Part shown: one piece after another, positions 30,549-38,018 of the stretch | Layout: every line of letters begins with the position of its first letter | Numbering within the stretch: position 1 is the first letter of the stretch | Source: Pseudoprevotella muciniphila | GTDB lineage: Bacteria > Bacteroidota > Bacteroidia > Bacteroidales > Bacteroidaceae | Assembly: GCF_003265305.2 (NCBI RefSeq) | Contig: NZ_CP033459.1 | Span: forward strand, 2,356,001 to 2,420,000 | Reading direction: 5' to 3' | Length of the DNA stretch: 64,000 nucleotides | Made by a program: the position numbers and the translations under genes | Notes under the pieces: model-generated | What the model was told of the DNA's origin: nothing | Seen by the model: only the letters and a program-made list of their open reading frames with translations | Database searches by the model: none

Positions 30549-30967
30549 GTGGTTCAATCTCGATTATTTCTGAAAATGAATGTGAAAATAATGTTAAATT
30601 TTACACAAAGGAGGCAGTTTTACCTAAAAAAATCAGACAACCCCTTATGGGATTGCCTGAAATATGCTTAACAGTATTAACATATAAAATATAGTTCTGT
30701 GAGGCGTCTAAGGGAACTTTTATAAAGTGTCCCTTGCTTGTTTGCACTGCAAAAGTCTGAAAAAGCATCAATCCTCGCAAATTTATTATACAAATCGTTG
30801 GATTTTATAGACGAATGGGTATGAGATGGTCGTAGAACCGTTTTTTTTAGTTTTGTTCTGGATAGTTAAAATTTTCGGAGTACTCTGAATCGTCTGAGAA
30901 CTCCGAAAACTCTGATTTCTCTCAACAATGTCTGTGGCAGGAGAAATCTCAATAATAGTATCAAGGT
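30549..30967. other. Intergenic stretch without a gene
   Basis: About 420 bp without a credible ORF. It contains one near-perfect hairpin at 30710-30735 (aaggga...tccctt with an ACTTT/AAAGT inner stem). That hairpin may terminate or separate the two leftward operons, although no T run follows. Confidence 0.4.
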
Positions 30968-31867
30968 TTAGAACTTGAACTTGTAACTGAGGTTGATGGC
31001 ATGCAGGTCGCCCTCGTTATCATCATCAGTGCCATGGTTGTAGACGTATGCCAAGCCAAACTGGTGGGTCTTCTTGATGGTGTAGTCGGCACCGATGGTG
31101 TAGCGGTATTTCTTAGGATTCCATGAACTTCCTTCTGTAGCGGAGCTTTTGTGCGTAGAGAAGCCGAATCCCTTATTGAGGCAGTGGCTCAACTCAATAG
31201 AAGCGTATGGTTCGAGAGGTATGCCCTTGATGTTGTACGACACCTGGAAGCGCGAGCGTACGTAGTAGCGGTTCTTGCTGTGCTTGTTGTCAATGACTTC
31301 TTCTTTTGAACCAAAATACTGGTTGTTGTAAGTATAAACGCTTCGCCCCATCATTTCGTAGAACTCTTTGCTTTCTTCGTCAAGAGGTGTACGATATTTT
31401 ATGCTGTTAGTTTCATCGGAGCGATAATGGGTGTACTGTAAACGCTCGCGCAGAGAAAAACTGAAACGCCCCACATCAAGTTTACCTACGGCTTGAATAT
31501 AAAGGCGATGCTTATTGCGACGGAAATCTTTATCAATATTGTAACCTGAGAAAGTTGTAGTGCCTGTTTCCGCGTCAGTGTCATATTTGGTGTTCACCTC
31601 TGTATCCTTCCAATCGTTCATAAATGCATAACCGGCACCGAAGCGAAGAAACTTCCAAGGCTTATAGGTAACACCAATATTGAACCCCGTACGCGTAACC
31701 TTAGTAACTTTATCTTCGAAGCGTGCTTCAACACCGCCTTCAAGAGAAAGTTTTTTGCCAAATTTCTTTTCTATTCCGACTTCGGTCCAAATGCCGAAGT
31801 CGTCGCTTTGTGCCGATGCTGAGAGTACAGCCATGGCACCAAGCACTAATGAAAGGAGTCTTTTCAT
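30968..31867 (-). CDS. DUF2490 outer-membrane beta-barrel protein
   Basis: A 299-residue protein with a signal peptide (about 1-20, ASAQ). The alternating strands, with FRFGAGYAFMND, RYYVRSRFQVSYNI and a final YKFKF ending in an aromatic residue, are those of an outer-membrane barrel; the DUF2490 family is common in Bacteroidota. It is the last gene of a three-gene operon with DUF4956 and a VTC-type polymerase, 17 bp downstream of DUF4956. The function is unknown. Confidence 0.8.
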   Translation of the reverse strand: MKRLLSLVLGAMAVLSASAQSDDFGIWTEVGIEKKFGKKLSLEGGVEARFEDKVTKVTRTGFNIGVTYKPWKFLRFGAGYAFMNDWKDTEVNTKYDTDAETGTTTFSGYNIDKDFRRNKHRLYIQAVGKLDVGRFSFSLRERLQYTHYRSDETNSIKYRTPLDEESKEFYEMMGRSVYTYNNQYFGSKEEVIDNKHSKNRYYVRSRFQVSYNIKGIPLEPYASIELSHCLNKGFGFSTHKSSATEGSSWNPKKYRYTIGADYTIKKTHQFGLAYVYNHGTDDDNEGDLHAINLSYKFKF

Positions 31868-31884
31868 ATTGATTCTTTATAGTT

Positions 31885-32613
31885 TTATTTCATTCGGATA
31901 TTCTGGTTCACTGTGTTAGGACCGCGGTCCACTCCTGTAGGGTCGTAATGTACGTTGAGCAGGCAGCAGTCGAGCAAGAAGTCAACGGAACCTACTTCCA
32001 CATTGGTAATCTTTATGCCCAGACGCTTTTCGAGGTCTGCCTTGAGTTCTTCGCGCTTCTCCGGTACAATGAGGTCGATGTTGTCGTATTTCACGAGTTT
32101 TGTGGCCCGGCGTCTGCGGTTTACGGAAAACTCCATGGTGGATGCCACAAGTACGAACACAATGTTTACAACGAGGATAAGCATAAACTCCTTGCTGCTG
32201 ACCAGTGTTCCAGGGTCAGAGAAGGCGAGACTCCATTTAACATTGGGAGATGTGCCGTTAGCCACACTGAGTGCAACGAGATAGAACAGGTATGTCATTT
32301 CGCGCACATTCACCTGCTCCGTCCTGTAGCGAAGAATGCCGAATACGGCGAACAAACCGAGGGCGGCACCCATCTGGAGTTTCGTACCCTGAGCCATGAA
32401 GAGCAGTACGAATATCGCTGTGGAGAGCAATATGAAAGTGAAGTAGTAAAGGCGGTTGCGGCTCTTCTTAAAGTAGAGCACGTGAGTGATGAACCATACC
32501 GACAAAGAGTTGATAACCAGTAGCGGTACGAAGTTCATGATTGTAACGAGTGCAGACTGACGCTGCGCGGCTGTGTCGAGCAGTTGTTCTGCCGTTTGTT
32601 GTAAGAATATCAA
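31885..32613 (-). CDS. DUF4956 membrane protein
   Basis: A 242-residue integral membrane protein with four hydrophobic segments (about 22-45, 55-75, 80-118 with the conserved FGILRYRTEQVNVREMTYLF stretch, and 140-160). A soluble C-terminal alpha/beta domain (about 165-240) follows. DUF4956 proteins are usually encoded next to VTC-domain polymerases, as here, with 12 bp between the genes. A role in moving or anchoring the polymerase product is inferred. Confidence 0.85.
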   Translation of the reverse strand: MIFLQQTAEQLLDTAAQRQSALVTIMNFVPLLVINSLSVWFITHVLYFKKSRNRLYYFTFILLSTAIFVLLFMAQGTKLQMGAALGLFAVFGILRYRTEQVNVREMTYLFYLVALSVANGTSPNVKWSLAFSDPGTLVSSKEFMLILVVNIVFVLVASTMEFSVNRRRRATKLVKYDNIDLIVPEKREELKADLEKRLGIKITNVEVGSVDFLLDCCLLNVHYDPTGVDRGPNTVNQNIRMK

Positions 32614-32625
32614 GGTATAATGTTT

Positions 32626-33459
32626 TTAGTTTTCTATGTTTACTTTCTTTTCCTCATCGTTATACTCCTTGAGATAAGAATCGGGATGGTTGATGCGTTT
32701 CGCCACGGTGCGTAGGCGCTTGCGCAACAGGTTTTGCCGCAGTGAGCTGTTTGTGATAGCACTTCCGATGACGTATTTACTGAATCCGCTGGGCTTGATG
32801 CGCAGTTCGCGCAGCATGGCAAGCAGGGGAGAGTGGGTGCGGCCGTCACGCTTCAGTTCAATGATGACGAGGTTGTCGAGCCGTTGCTTCTTGCCTGTCT
32901 CGTGATTGTCGAAGCGCAGGTTGAAGTCTATCGTTACGCGCTCCGTTTTCTCATAATTCACAAGTGTTATACGTGAAAAGAAATTGCTCATGGCAGGAAT
33001 CAGGTCGCTGAATTTCAGCCCGAGTTGCTCCTCGAGGAAGGGCTCACCCACCAGAGAGTCCTGCATGATAGTGTCCTGCATAGGCACCTTCACACGCTTC
33101 TTCCGTGTCTTGCCATGGTTGTCCTTCCGCTTTATCTCAAGAAAGGCAATGCCGCTATCTACATAGCGCCTCGTACGTACCTTCGTGCGAGGTTTGCGCT
33201 TTTGGGCGTGAATAAGATAATAGTGGTGGTCATCGCAGAAATCCCAGTAGAGTGTGTTATAGTTCGCTATGCGCGAATCGTTGATTTCCTGAACATAATA
33301 CTTGCTCTGCGTGAGTTGAAGCAAACGCATAAGCGTCGGCACATTAGTAACATACTTTGTGTCGTTCCGCTTCATCAACTTTACAGCAGACATCTCTTCG
33401 AGCGAAATGGTCTTCATCTCGGAAAGCAGACTCAGGATGTCCGTCATGGTATCTGTCAT
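32626..33459 (-). CDS. VTC-domain polyphosphate polymerase-like protein
   Basis: A 277-residue protein of the VTC/CYTH triphosphate-tunnel fold. Conserved charged strands are visible: MKRNDTKYV (about 25-33), KVRTRRYVD and FLEIKRKDNHGKTRKKR (about 95-125), TIDFNLRF (about 173-180) and VIIELKRDG (about 196-204). In yeast Vtc4 such residues polymerise ATP gamma-phosphate into polyphosphate; bacterial homologues paired with DUF4956 have not been shown here to do the same. The operon reads VTC, DUF4956, DUF2490. Confidence 0.82.
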   Translation of the reverse strand: MTDTMTDILSLLSEMKTISLEEMSAVKLMKRNDTKYVTNVPTLMRLLQLTQSKYYVQEINDSRIANYNTLYWDFCDDHHYYLIHAQKRKPRTKVRTRRYVDSGIAFLEIKRKDNHGKTRKKRVKVPMQDTIMQDSLVGEPFLEEQLGLKFSDLIPAMSNFFSRITLVNYEKTERVTIDFNLRFDNHETGKKQRLDNLVIIELKRDGRTHSPLLAMLRELRIKPSGFSKYVIGSAITNSSLRQNLLRKRLRTVAKRINHPDSYLKEYNDEEKKVNIEN

Positions 33460-33598
33460 TATGCTTGCAAAAATAATAAAAAAAAATACTAACTCAGTCT
33501 GTCTTGGAAAAAAAAAGACAAAAGGGCGGATTGTGTCGACGAAAACAATACCGTTGACTTTAAGTCAAAATCTCTATCTATCAGACATTTTCTTTTCA

Positions 33599-34014
33599 AG
33601 AATGATAGAATTCAAGAATTTAATCTCACCACAAGTTATGAGGATTAGGCATGAATTGAAAAGTGAGTTGTATAGGAAATAAAAATTCTCTAATTCTAAA
33701 AATCTTGATATAATTATTTCAGATTGTTTTTCTTTAAGAATGATAGAATTCAAGAATTTAATTTCACCACAAGTTATGAGGATTAGGCATGAATTGAAAA
33801 GTGAGTTGTATAGGAAATAAAAATTCTCTAATTCTAAAAATCTTGATATAATTATTTCAGATTGTTTTTCTTTAAGAATGATAGAATTCAAGAATTTAAT
33901 TTCACCACAAGTTATGAGGATTAGGCATGAATTGAAAAGTGAGTTGTATAGGAAATAAAAATTCTCTAATTCTAAAAATCTTGATATAATTATTTCAGAT
34001 TGTTTTTCTTTAAG
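33599..34014. repeat. 138-bp tandem repeat, three copies
   Basis: Near-identical units start at 33601, 33739 and 33877 (period 138 bp). The first unit differs in a few bases, and a short fourth beginning is visible at 34015. Each unit is about 75% A+T. Because 138 is divisible by three, both strands carry open frames of repeated residues, but these look like by-products. The array lies between the VTC operon promoter region and tRNA-Pro. Confidence 0.9.
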
Positions 34015-34068
34015 GATGACCATTTCATGTGCAAAAGCGAAATCTTTTAGAAAAAATTGTAGGAATAA

Positions 34069-34099
34069 TTTGCACAATGTAAAAAAAGGTTATACTTTT
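34069..34099 (+). promoter_or_regulatory. Promoter of tRNA-Pro
   Basis: TTTG at 34069-34072, a 19-bp spacer and TACTTTTG at 34092-34099 lie 11 bp before the tRNA. Confidence 0.8.
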
Positions 34100-34110
34100 G
34101 CACTCGCAAT

Positions 34111-34185
34111 TCGGGGTGTAGCTCAGTTCGGTTAGAGTACGCGTCTGGGGGGCGTGGGGTCGCTGGTTCAAATCCAGTCACCCCG
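34111..34185 (+). tRNA. tRNA-Pro (anticodon GGG)
   Basis: A 75-nt cloverleaf: acceptor arms CGGGGTG/CACCCCG with discriminator A, D arm GCTC...GAGT, anticodon loop CTGGGGG with GGG at the anticodon positions, and T arm GCTGG-TTCAAAT-CCAGT. CCA is not encoded. The anticodon stem includes two G-T pairs. Mobile DNA begins directly downstream, so this may be an integration target. Confidence 0.93.
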
Positions 34186-34197
34186 ACTTGTTTCAGG

Positions 34198-34232
34198 AAC
34201 CGTTAGGCATCAACTGCTTAGCGGTTTTTGAT
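34198..34232 (+). terminator. Terminator after tRNA-Pro
   Basis: An AACCGTTAGGCA/TGCTTAGCGGTT stem with G-T pairs and a 5-nt loop, followed by Ts. Confidence 0.65.
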
Positions 34233-34308
34233 TTATACAGGAACAGAGGATTTGGTGCATGTTTGGGTTTCTTTGTGTTCTAAAACCATTTTTGATACAG
34301 AAAATATA

Positions 34309-34554
34309 ATGTATTCCTTATTTTTAGTTTTAATCGCAACATTGACAGGTGAACGCGACATAGATGCTGCCCGTGAGAACCACTGCGGACAGTGGGACAG
34401 CGAGGAAGACTTCGCCTGGCATATCTTCGATGAAATGTATGCCTATCAGATACCCGAATCGATGCACCATTACTTCGACATCAAGCGTCTTGCCAGCGAC
34501 CTTTTCGATTTCGACTACTACTTTGAAAACGGACACGTTTTCAATCGGTGTTGA
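34309..34554 (+). pseudogene. ArdA-like antirestriction protein, C-terminal remnant
   Basis: The ATG at 34309 opens 81 residues. The part from about residue 18 (GERDIDAARENHCGQWDS, then EEDFAWHIFDEM, MHHYFDIKRLASDLF, YYFENGHVF) looks like the last third of ArdA, the DNA-mimic protein that protects incoming mobile DNA from type I restriction. The N-terminal two thirds are absent, so it is probably a leftover of an element that inserted beside tRNA-Pro. An upstream TTG start would overlap the tRNA terminator. Confidence 0.55.
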
Positions 34555-34577
34555 CATTGTTCAACACTTTTTTAACG

Positions 34578-34608
34578 AAAGCTCGGTAAAGCCGAGCTTT
34601 ATTTTTTT
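34578..34608 (+). terminator. Terminator after the ArdA remnant
   Basis: AAAGCTCGG/CCGAGCTTT perfect 9-bp stem, 5-nt loop, then A and seven Ts. Confidence 0.85.
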
Positions 34609-34688
34609 ATCGTTATAAAAATATTCTCTTGGTCATCAATGATTTATTTTGTTTCTTTGTATAGTTTTAACTATAAGCAAAGACTATC

Positions 34689-36740
34689 ATGAAAAAAGTA
34701 TTATTTTTTTTAGTTATTTTCTCTTTGATAATATCATGCTCTCATGATGATGCAGACGATGTTGTTCCCAATAATGAAGAGCAAAAGGAACAAATAGACA
34801 AAGTAATAGAGGGTCTTGACGAATTGTTAGGACAAGGTAAAAAAGTTCCTTACGAACAAATACAATCCTATTTAAGTAAGTATTCAGGTGTTACTACCTA
34901 TGTAGAGGATGGACTTTTGAATATAACTACAGAAGAAGGCATGTCATTTATTATTGATAATGATGCCATCTGTTCTTTAAAAGAAAGCTCTGATACTTTA
35001 GATGAAAATTATGAAGACATTGCAACCTTAATAGATGAAATAGAAAACGATTTATTTCCTAAACAAGAATCATTAAATGCTGTTTCAGCCTCTTCGTATC
35101 CAAAGCATATTAACAAAACGATGAATGCTAACGCAGTAGCAGCCTCTTCTTCATCTTCCCAAAATATACGCTTTCTTAAAAAGAAAAAAATCTTAATATG
35201 GTCTCCTTGGGAACTTAATGACAAGTATGCTCAAAGAATCGAAGCATCTTGCAATTCATATAATGCACGGAATAGCAAAAAAATTCAATGTGTTTACAAG
35301 AAAGGTGCTGCGGAATGTACATTACAAAGTATGAATCAGTTTTCAAATTATGATATAGTTGTACCGATATGTCATGGAACACCAAAAGGATTTATAGAAC
35401 TTCCAATGATAAAGAATACCAAAGAAGATGGAACCAAAGAAGATGATATAGATGCACAAAAGCGCTATGCAAAAGCAGGATATGAAATAGTCAAAACATA
35501 TAACGAGAAGACAAAAAGATATGAATATAGTATTAAACCATCAGAAGAAATGCTTAAAAAGAATTTACCTGCAAGTCTTGAACATACTATAATGTGGACA
35601 GCAATATGTTTTGCAGGTAAAAGTAGTAATTCAGTATTGAAGAAGGTTTGTGAAGATAAAAAAGTAGCAGCATTTTATGGAGCGGATAAAGAAACAAGTG
35701 GAAATTTTGCCACGAGTGTCTTAAGGAATTTTATTCCTAAATTCTATTATGGAGGAACTGCAAGAGCTGTCATATATGATATTTTAAAAGCATATAGTTC
35801 AAAATATTCTGAAGTGGTGGATGTGGATTTTAATCTAAAAAAATATATTGGAGGTACCTATCATCTTGAAAATAGCAATCAATATGAAATTGCTCATATT
35901 ATACTTAAGACATTAAGAGCGAATCCAAATCCAGGAGGTAGTATCGTAGCTCCTAAAAATATAAATAGTCAGTCAAGTCGCTCTCCTTCAAATAGTTTAC
36001 TTAAAGAATCGATGTCAGGTAATCAAGAAGTGGGTTTGTGTTTTACTAACCAAAGCACTGGAAAGATAACCAATATACCTTTTGTTCAATCTAATATAGT
36101 TAACTATAACATAAATAATAGTACGCTGAGTTCATGTTATAATGTAGAATGTAAAACAGATGTCTTAGAAGCAGGTACATATAAATACAAGACATATCTT
36201 ATTATAGATGGTGAAACCACCTATGCAACAGAAGAATATGAATACATCAAAGACAACTCCCTCTGCCCCAACAACAACCATCCTCACGCCATCGACATGG
36301 GTGCCGCAGGCGTATGGGCTTGCTGCAATGTCGGTGCAAGTAAACCAGAAGACTATGGCGGCTACTATGCTTGGGGCGAGACGAGAACGAATGATGTGGC
36401 ATGTCAAAAGTGGGGCGGTTCTTGGCGCATGCCATCGAAAGAACAATTAGAAAATTTGGTAGACAATTGCACGTACAAGTGGACGCAAGTGAACAACGTA
36501 TATGGTCAGATGTTTACAGCCTCGAACGGCAACCGCATCTTTCTTCCCGCTGCGGGCTACCGCGACGGCGCGTCGCTCTACTACGCAGGTTCTTGCGGCT
36601 ACTACTGGTCGCGTACGCTCATCTCAGACGGCCTCGCGGTCGGCGCGTACACTCTGGACTTCGGCTCGGACTGCTTCGACCTCGACGACCGCTTCTACGA
36701 CGACTGCGACGGACTTTCGGTTCGGCCCGTTCGCCCTTAA
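34689..36740 (+). CDS. Lipoprotein with caspase-like (clan CD) domain and C-terminal FISUMP lectin-type domain
   Basis: A 683-residue lipoprotein with lipobox cysteine C17 (LIISC) followed by Asp residues. Residues about 165-375 look like a clan CD cysteine-peptidase fold (caspase/CHAT/gingipain-like): a first strand ILIWSPWE, then DIVVPICHGT with the candidate H229-G230, then TIMWTAICFAG with candidate nucleophile C307. Residues about 533-683 form a FISUMP/C-type-lectin-like domain (AIDMGAAGVWACCNVGA, GGYYAWGET, WGGSWRMPSKEQL, FLPAAGYRDG, YWSRT, SVRPVRP). The 5' three quarters are AT-rich, while the part from about 36240 is GC-rich, so the lectin module was probably shuffled in. The last 61 sense codons have 39 ending NNC with almost no A in first position, as in diversified variable regions. 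Catalysis is inferred, not shown. Confidence 0.7.
   Translation: MKKVLFFLVIFSLIISCSHDDADDVVPNNEEQKEQIDKVIEGLDELLGQGKKVPYEQIQSYLSKYSGVTTYVEDGLLNITTEEGMSFIIDNDAICSLKESSDTLDENYEDIATLIDEIENDLFPKQESLNAVSASSYPKHINKTMNANAVAASSSSSQNIRFLKKKKILIWSPWELNDKYAQRIEASCNSYNARNSKKIQCVYKKGAAECTLQSMNQFSNYDIVVPICHGTPKGFIELPMIKNTKEDGTKEDDIDAQKRYAKAGYEIVKTYNEKTKRYEYSIKPSEEMLKKNLPASLEHTIMWTAICFAGKSSNSVLKKVCEDKKVAAFYGADKETSGNFATSVLRNFIPKFYYGGTARAVIYDILKAYSSKYSEVVDVDFNLKKYIGGTYHLENSNQYEIAHIILKTLRANPNPGGSIVAPKNINSQSSRSPSNSLLKESMSGNQEVGLCFTNQSTGKITNIPFVQSNIVNYNINNSTLSSCYNVECKTDVLEAGTYKYKTYLIIDGETTYATEEYEYIKDNSLCPNNNHPHAIDMGAAGVWACCNVGASKPEDYGGYYAWGETRTNDVACQKWGGSWRMPSKEQLENLVDNCTYKWTQVNNVYGQMFTASNGNRIFLPAAGYRDGASLYYAGSCGYYWSRTLISDGLAVGAYTLDFGSDCFDLDDRFYDDCDGLSVRPVRP
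36552..36737 (+). other. Putative hypervariable region (DGR-like variable repeat)
   Basis: In the last 62 codons of the lipoprotein gene, GAC, TAC, TTC, CTC, TGC, CGC and GGC dominate, first-position A occurs in only three codons and AAC is absent. This is the codon set obtained when AAC-type template codons are mutated at adenines. The encoded fold (C-type-lectin-like, ending SVRPVRP) is the usual carrier. No template repeat or reverse transcriptase is visible in this window. Confidence 0.45.
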
Positions 36741-36803
36741 GAACTGAAAGTGCATCCTTCCCAATGCCCCACAACGCACAGATTTGGGACTGTTCTTCTT
36801 TGT

Positions 36804-36837
36804 GGGGCGCAAAGCTGAGGCTTTAGCCTCTCGCCCC
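36804..36837. repeat. Inverted repeat 65 bp after the variable-looking region
   Basis: GGGGCG (36804-36809) pairs with CGCCCC (36832-36837), enclosing GAGGC-TTTA-GCCTC. It can form a stacked hairpin or cruciform with a 4-nt loop. There is no T run, so it is a poor terminator. Confidence 0.6.
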
Positions 36838-36952
36838 AACGGAGAAGAATAGGCTCAAATCTTCTAAGAAAATAAAATAATGGCAAGTATTAACGTATTG
36901 GTACAATCTGAATAAGAAGTTAAGAAATAGTCTGTCTTTTCCCACCCCCATA

Positions 36953-36994
36953 AAAGCGTGTTACTTTGCAACAAACCGCAAAGTAACACGCTTT
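36953..36994. terminator. Perfect 17-bp hairpin
   Basis: The arms 36953-36969 and 36978-36994 are perfect complements around an 8-nt loop and are followed by a short T-rich stretch. It may act as a terminator in either direction. Both arms contain the ACTTTGC/GCAAAGT sequence reminiscent of a -7 element. Confidence 0.6.
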
Positions 36995-36998
36995 CTTT

Positions 36999-37297
36999 AT
37001 GACCTCCACCGAAATCAAGACCATTGAACTCATCGTAAACTCCGAGCAGGCGAAGTCTTTTAAAGCAAGTTGAGCGCAGAGGCAAAACTTGTTTTTACTA
37101 TGCCGAGCCGAAGCCCAAAAGTCTGTAGAGAAACGCCTTGACGAGTAGGAGATACGCCTCGAAAATATGCGCGAGACGGACGAGAGCCACTTGGAAGAAC
37201 GCACGGACTTCTCCGATGCTTTCGATACGATCTATATCGGTTGCGAACGTTTTCCGCAACAACAAATAGTGCTTCCTACAACGTCTGATTTCTAAAT
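36999..37297 (+). pseudogene. Decayed coding remnant, possibly phage tape-measure N-terminus
   Basis: From ATG 36999 the frame reads MTSTEIKTIELIVNSEQAKS and hits a stop after 24 residues. The continuation in the same frame is charged and coiled-coil-like (VEKRLDE, stop, EIRLENMRETDE), with a second stop. The beginning resembles phage tape-measure N-termini, but the match is weak. No intact gene lies between 36741 and 37373. Confidence 0.3.
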
Positions 37298-37360
37298 GAA
37301 TTATTGCTTTGTCCAACCGTATAAAATATCACTTTTGTACTCTAATATTAAGATAATGCT

Positions 37361-37368
37361 TAATTTTG
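37361..37368 (+). promoter_or_regulatory. -7 element directly before the 37374 gene
   Basis: TAATTTTG ends six bases before the ATG at 37374. A TTTG box at 37334-37337 is 23 bp upstream, slightly far. If used, the mRNA would start at or next to the start codon (leaderless). Confidence 0.45.
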
Positions 37369-37373
37369 CGCCC

Positions 37374-37859
37374 ATGCAAACCGAACAAAAATACTTTGAA
37401 GATGATGTTTTCAAAGAAAGATTGATGATAAACGTAAATGCTGATAAGCGCGAACTTTCAAGTAATATTCGTGCAGCACGTGCTATACTCAATTCTTTTC
37501 CAGATGTAACTATTATCATCAATGCACACTCATATACCATAGGTATTAAGAATCCCGAATATACCGTTAACGAGAAACTCGGTGACAGAAAAGGAATTAT
37601 GAGTGAAAAAGGCGTAACCGCTGGCTTTAAGTCTGCCAAAAAGCAAGGATGCAAGGTAGTGGTGATTGATTTGGATGAACATATTTGGCTGGTCAGACCA
37701 TTTGAACTGTCCAAATACATTTCGAGGAGAAAAGCGGATTTTGAGCAAGGTCTCATTGAGGCTTGCTATGTTGTTTTCAACGGTGAAGCGGTTTGTGTCA
37801 ATGCTAAAGAGCAGACACGACGAGAAATAGAATCCATTATAAATGAATTAAAGCCGTAG
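37374..37859 (+). CDS. Putative CdiA-CT-like nuclease/toxin domain protein
   Basis: A 161-residue protein read from the ATG at 37374 (MQTEQKYFEDDVFKERL); an in-frame ATG at 37296 would precede the promoter-like box. The second half, IGIKNPEYTVNEKLGDRKGI and KQGCKVVVIDLDEHIW, has the layout of the C-terminal nuclease fold found in contact-dependent inhibition and mobile-element toxins (a charged strand after NPxY, then a K/Q-rich helix and a VVIDL strand). No immunity gene is adjacent. The function is uncertain and the assignment is by pattern only. Confidence 0.45.
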   Translation: MQTEQKYFEDDVFKERLMINVNADKRELSSNIRAARAILNSFPDVTIIINAHSYTIGIKNPEYTVNEKLGDRKGIMSEKGVTAGFKSAKKQGCKVVVIDLDEHIWLVRPFELSKYISRRKADFEQGLIEACYVVFNGEAVCVNAKEQTRREIESIINELKP

Positions 37860-37880
37860 GTTCTCGACCTACGGCTCTTA
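37851..37880 (+). terminator. Terminator overlapping the 37374 gene stop
   Basis: The AGCCGTAGGT/ACCTACGGCT 10-bp stem has a 5-nt loop, followed by CTTATT. The stop codon TAG is inside the left arm. From 37881 to 38018 I see only A+T-rich DNA. Confidence 0.7.
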
Positions 37881-38018
37881 TTCTTGACGGTTGCGGAGCT
37901 TGATGTTATCGCGCCTATATGCAACTCTCATCTGCTGCAAAAGTAGGCATTTTTTTTTATATAGCAAATTATTCTCGATTTTTTTAGGCTGTTACCGTAT
38001 TTTTTTATCAAAAAAGGG

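Noticed and set aside
33599-34014. Possible CRISPR array
   Set aside because: The unit is 138 bp and entirely repeated, with no short repeat alternating with unique spacers and no cas genes.
33574-34077. 167-codon minus-strand ORF over the tandem repeat
   Set aside because: It is open only because the 138-bp period is a multiple of three; there is no promoter or conserved start.
34111-34185. Second copy of the tRNA 3' end as an attachment site
   Set aside because: No repeat of the T-arm/acceptor sequence was found further right in the window.
36401-36826. Alternative-frame ORFs over the FISUMP domain
   Set aside because: They are shadows caused by the GC-rich codons of the real gene.
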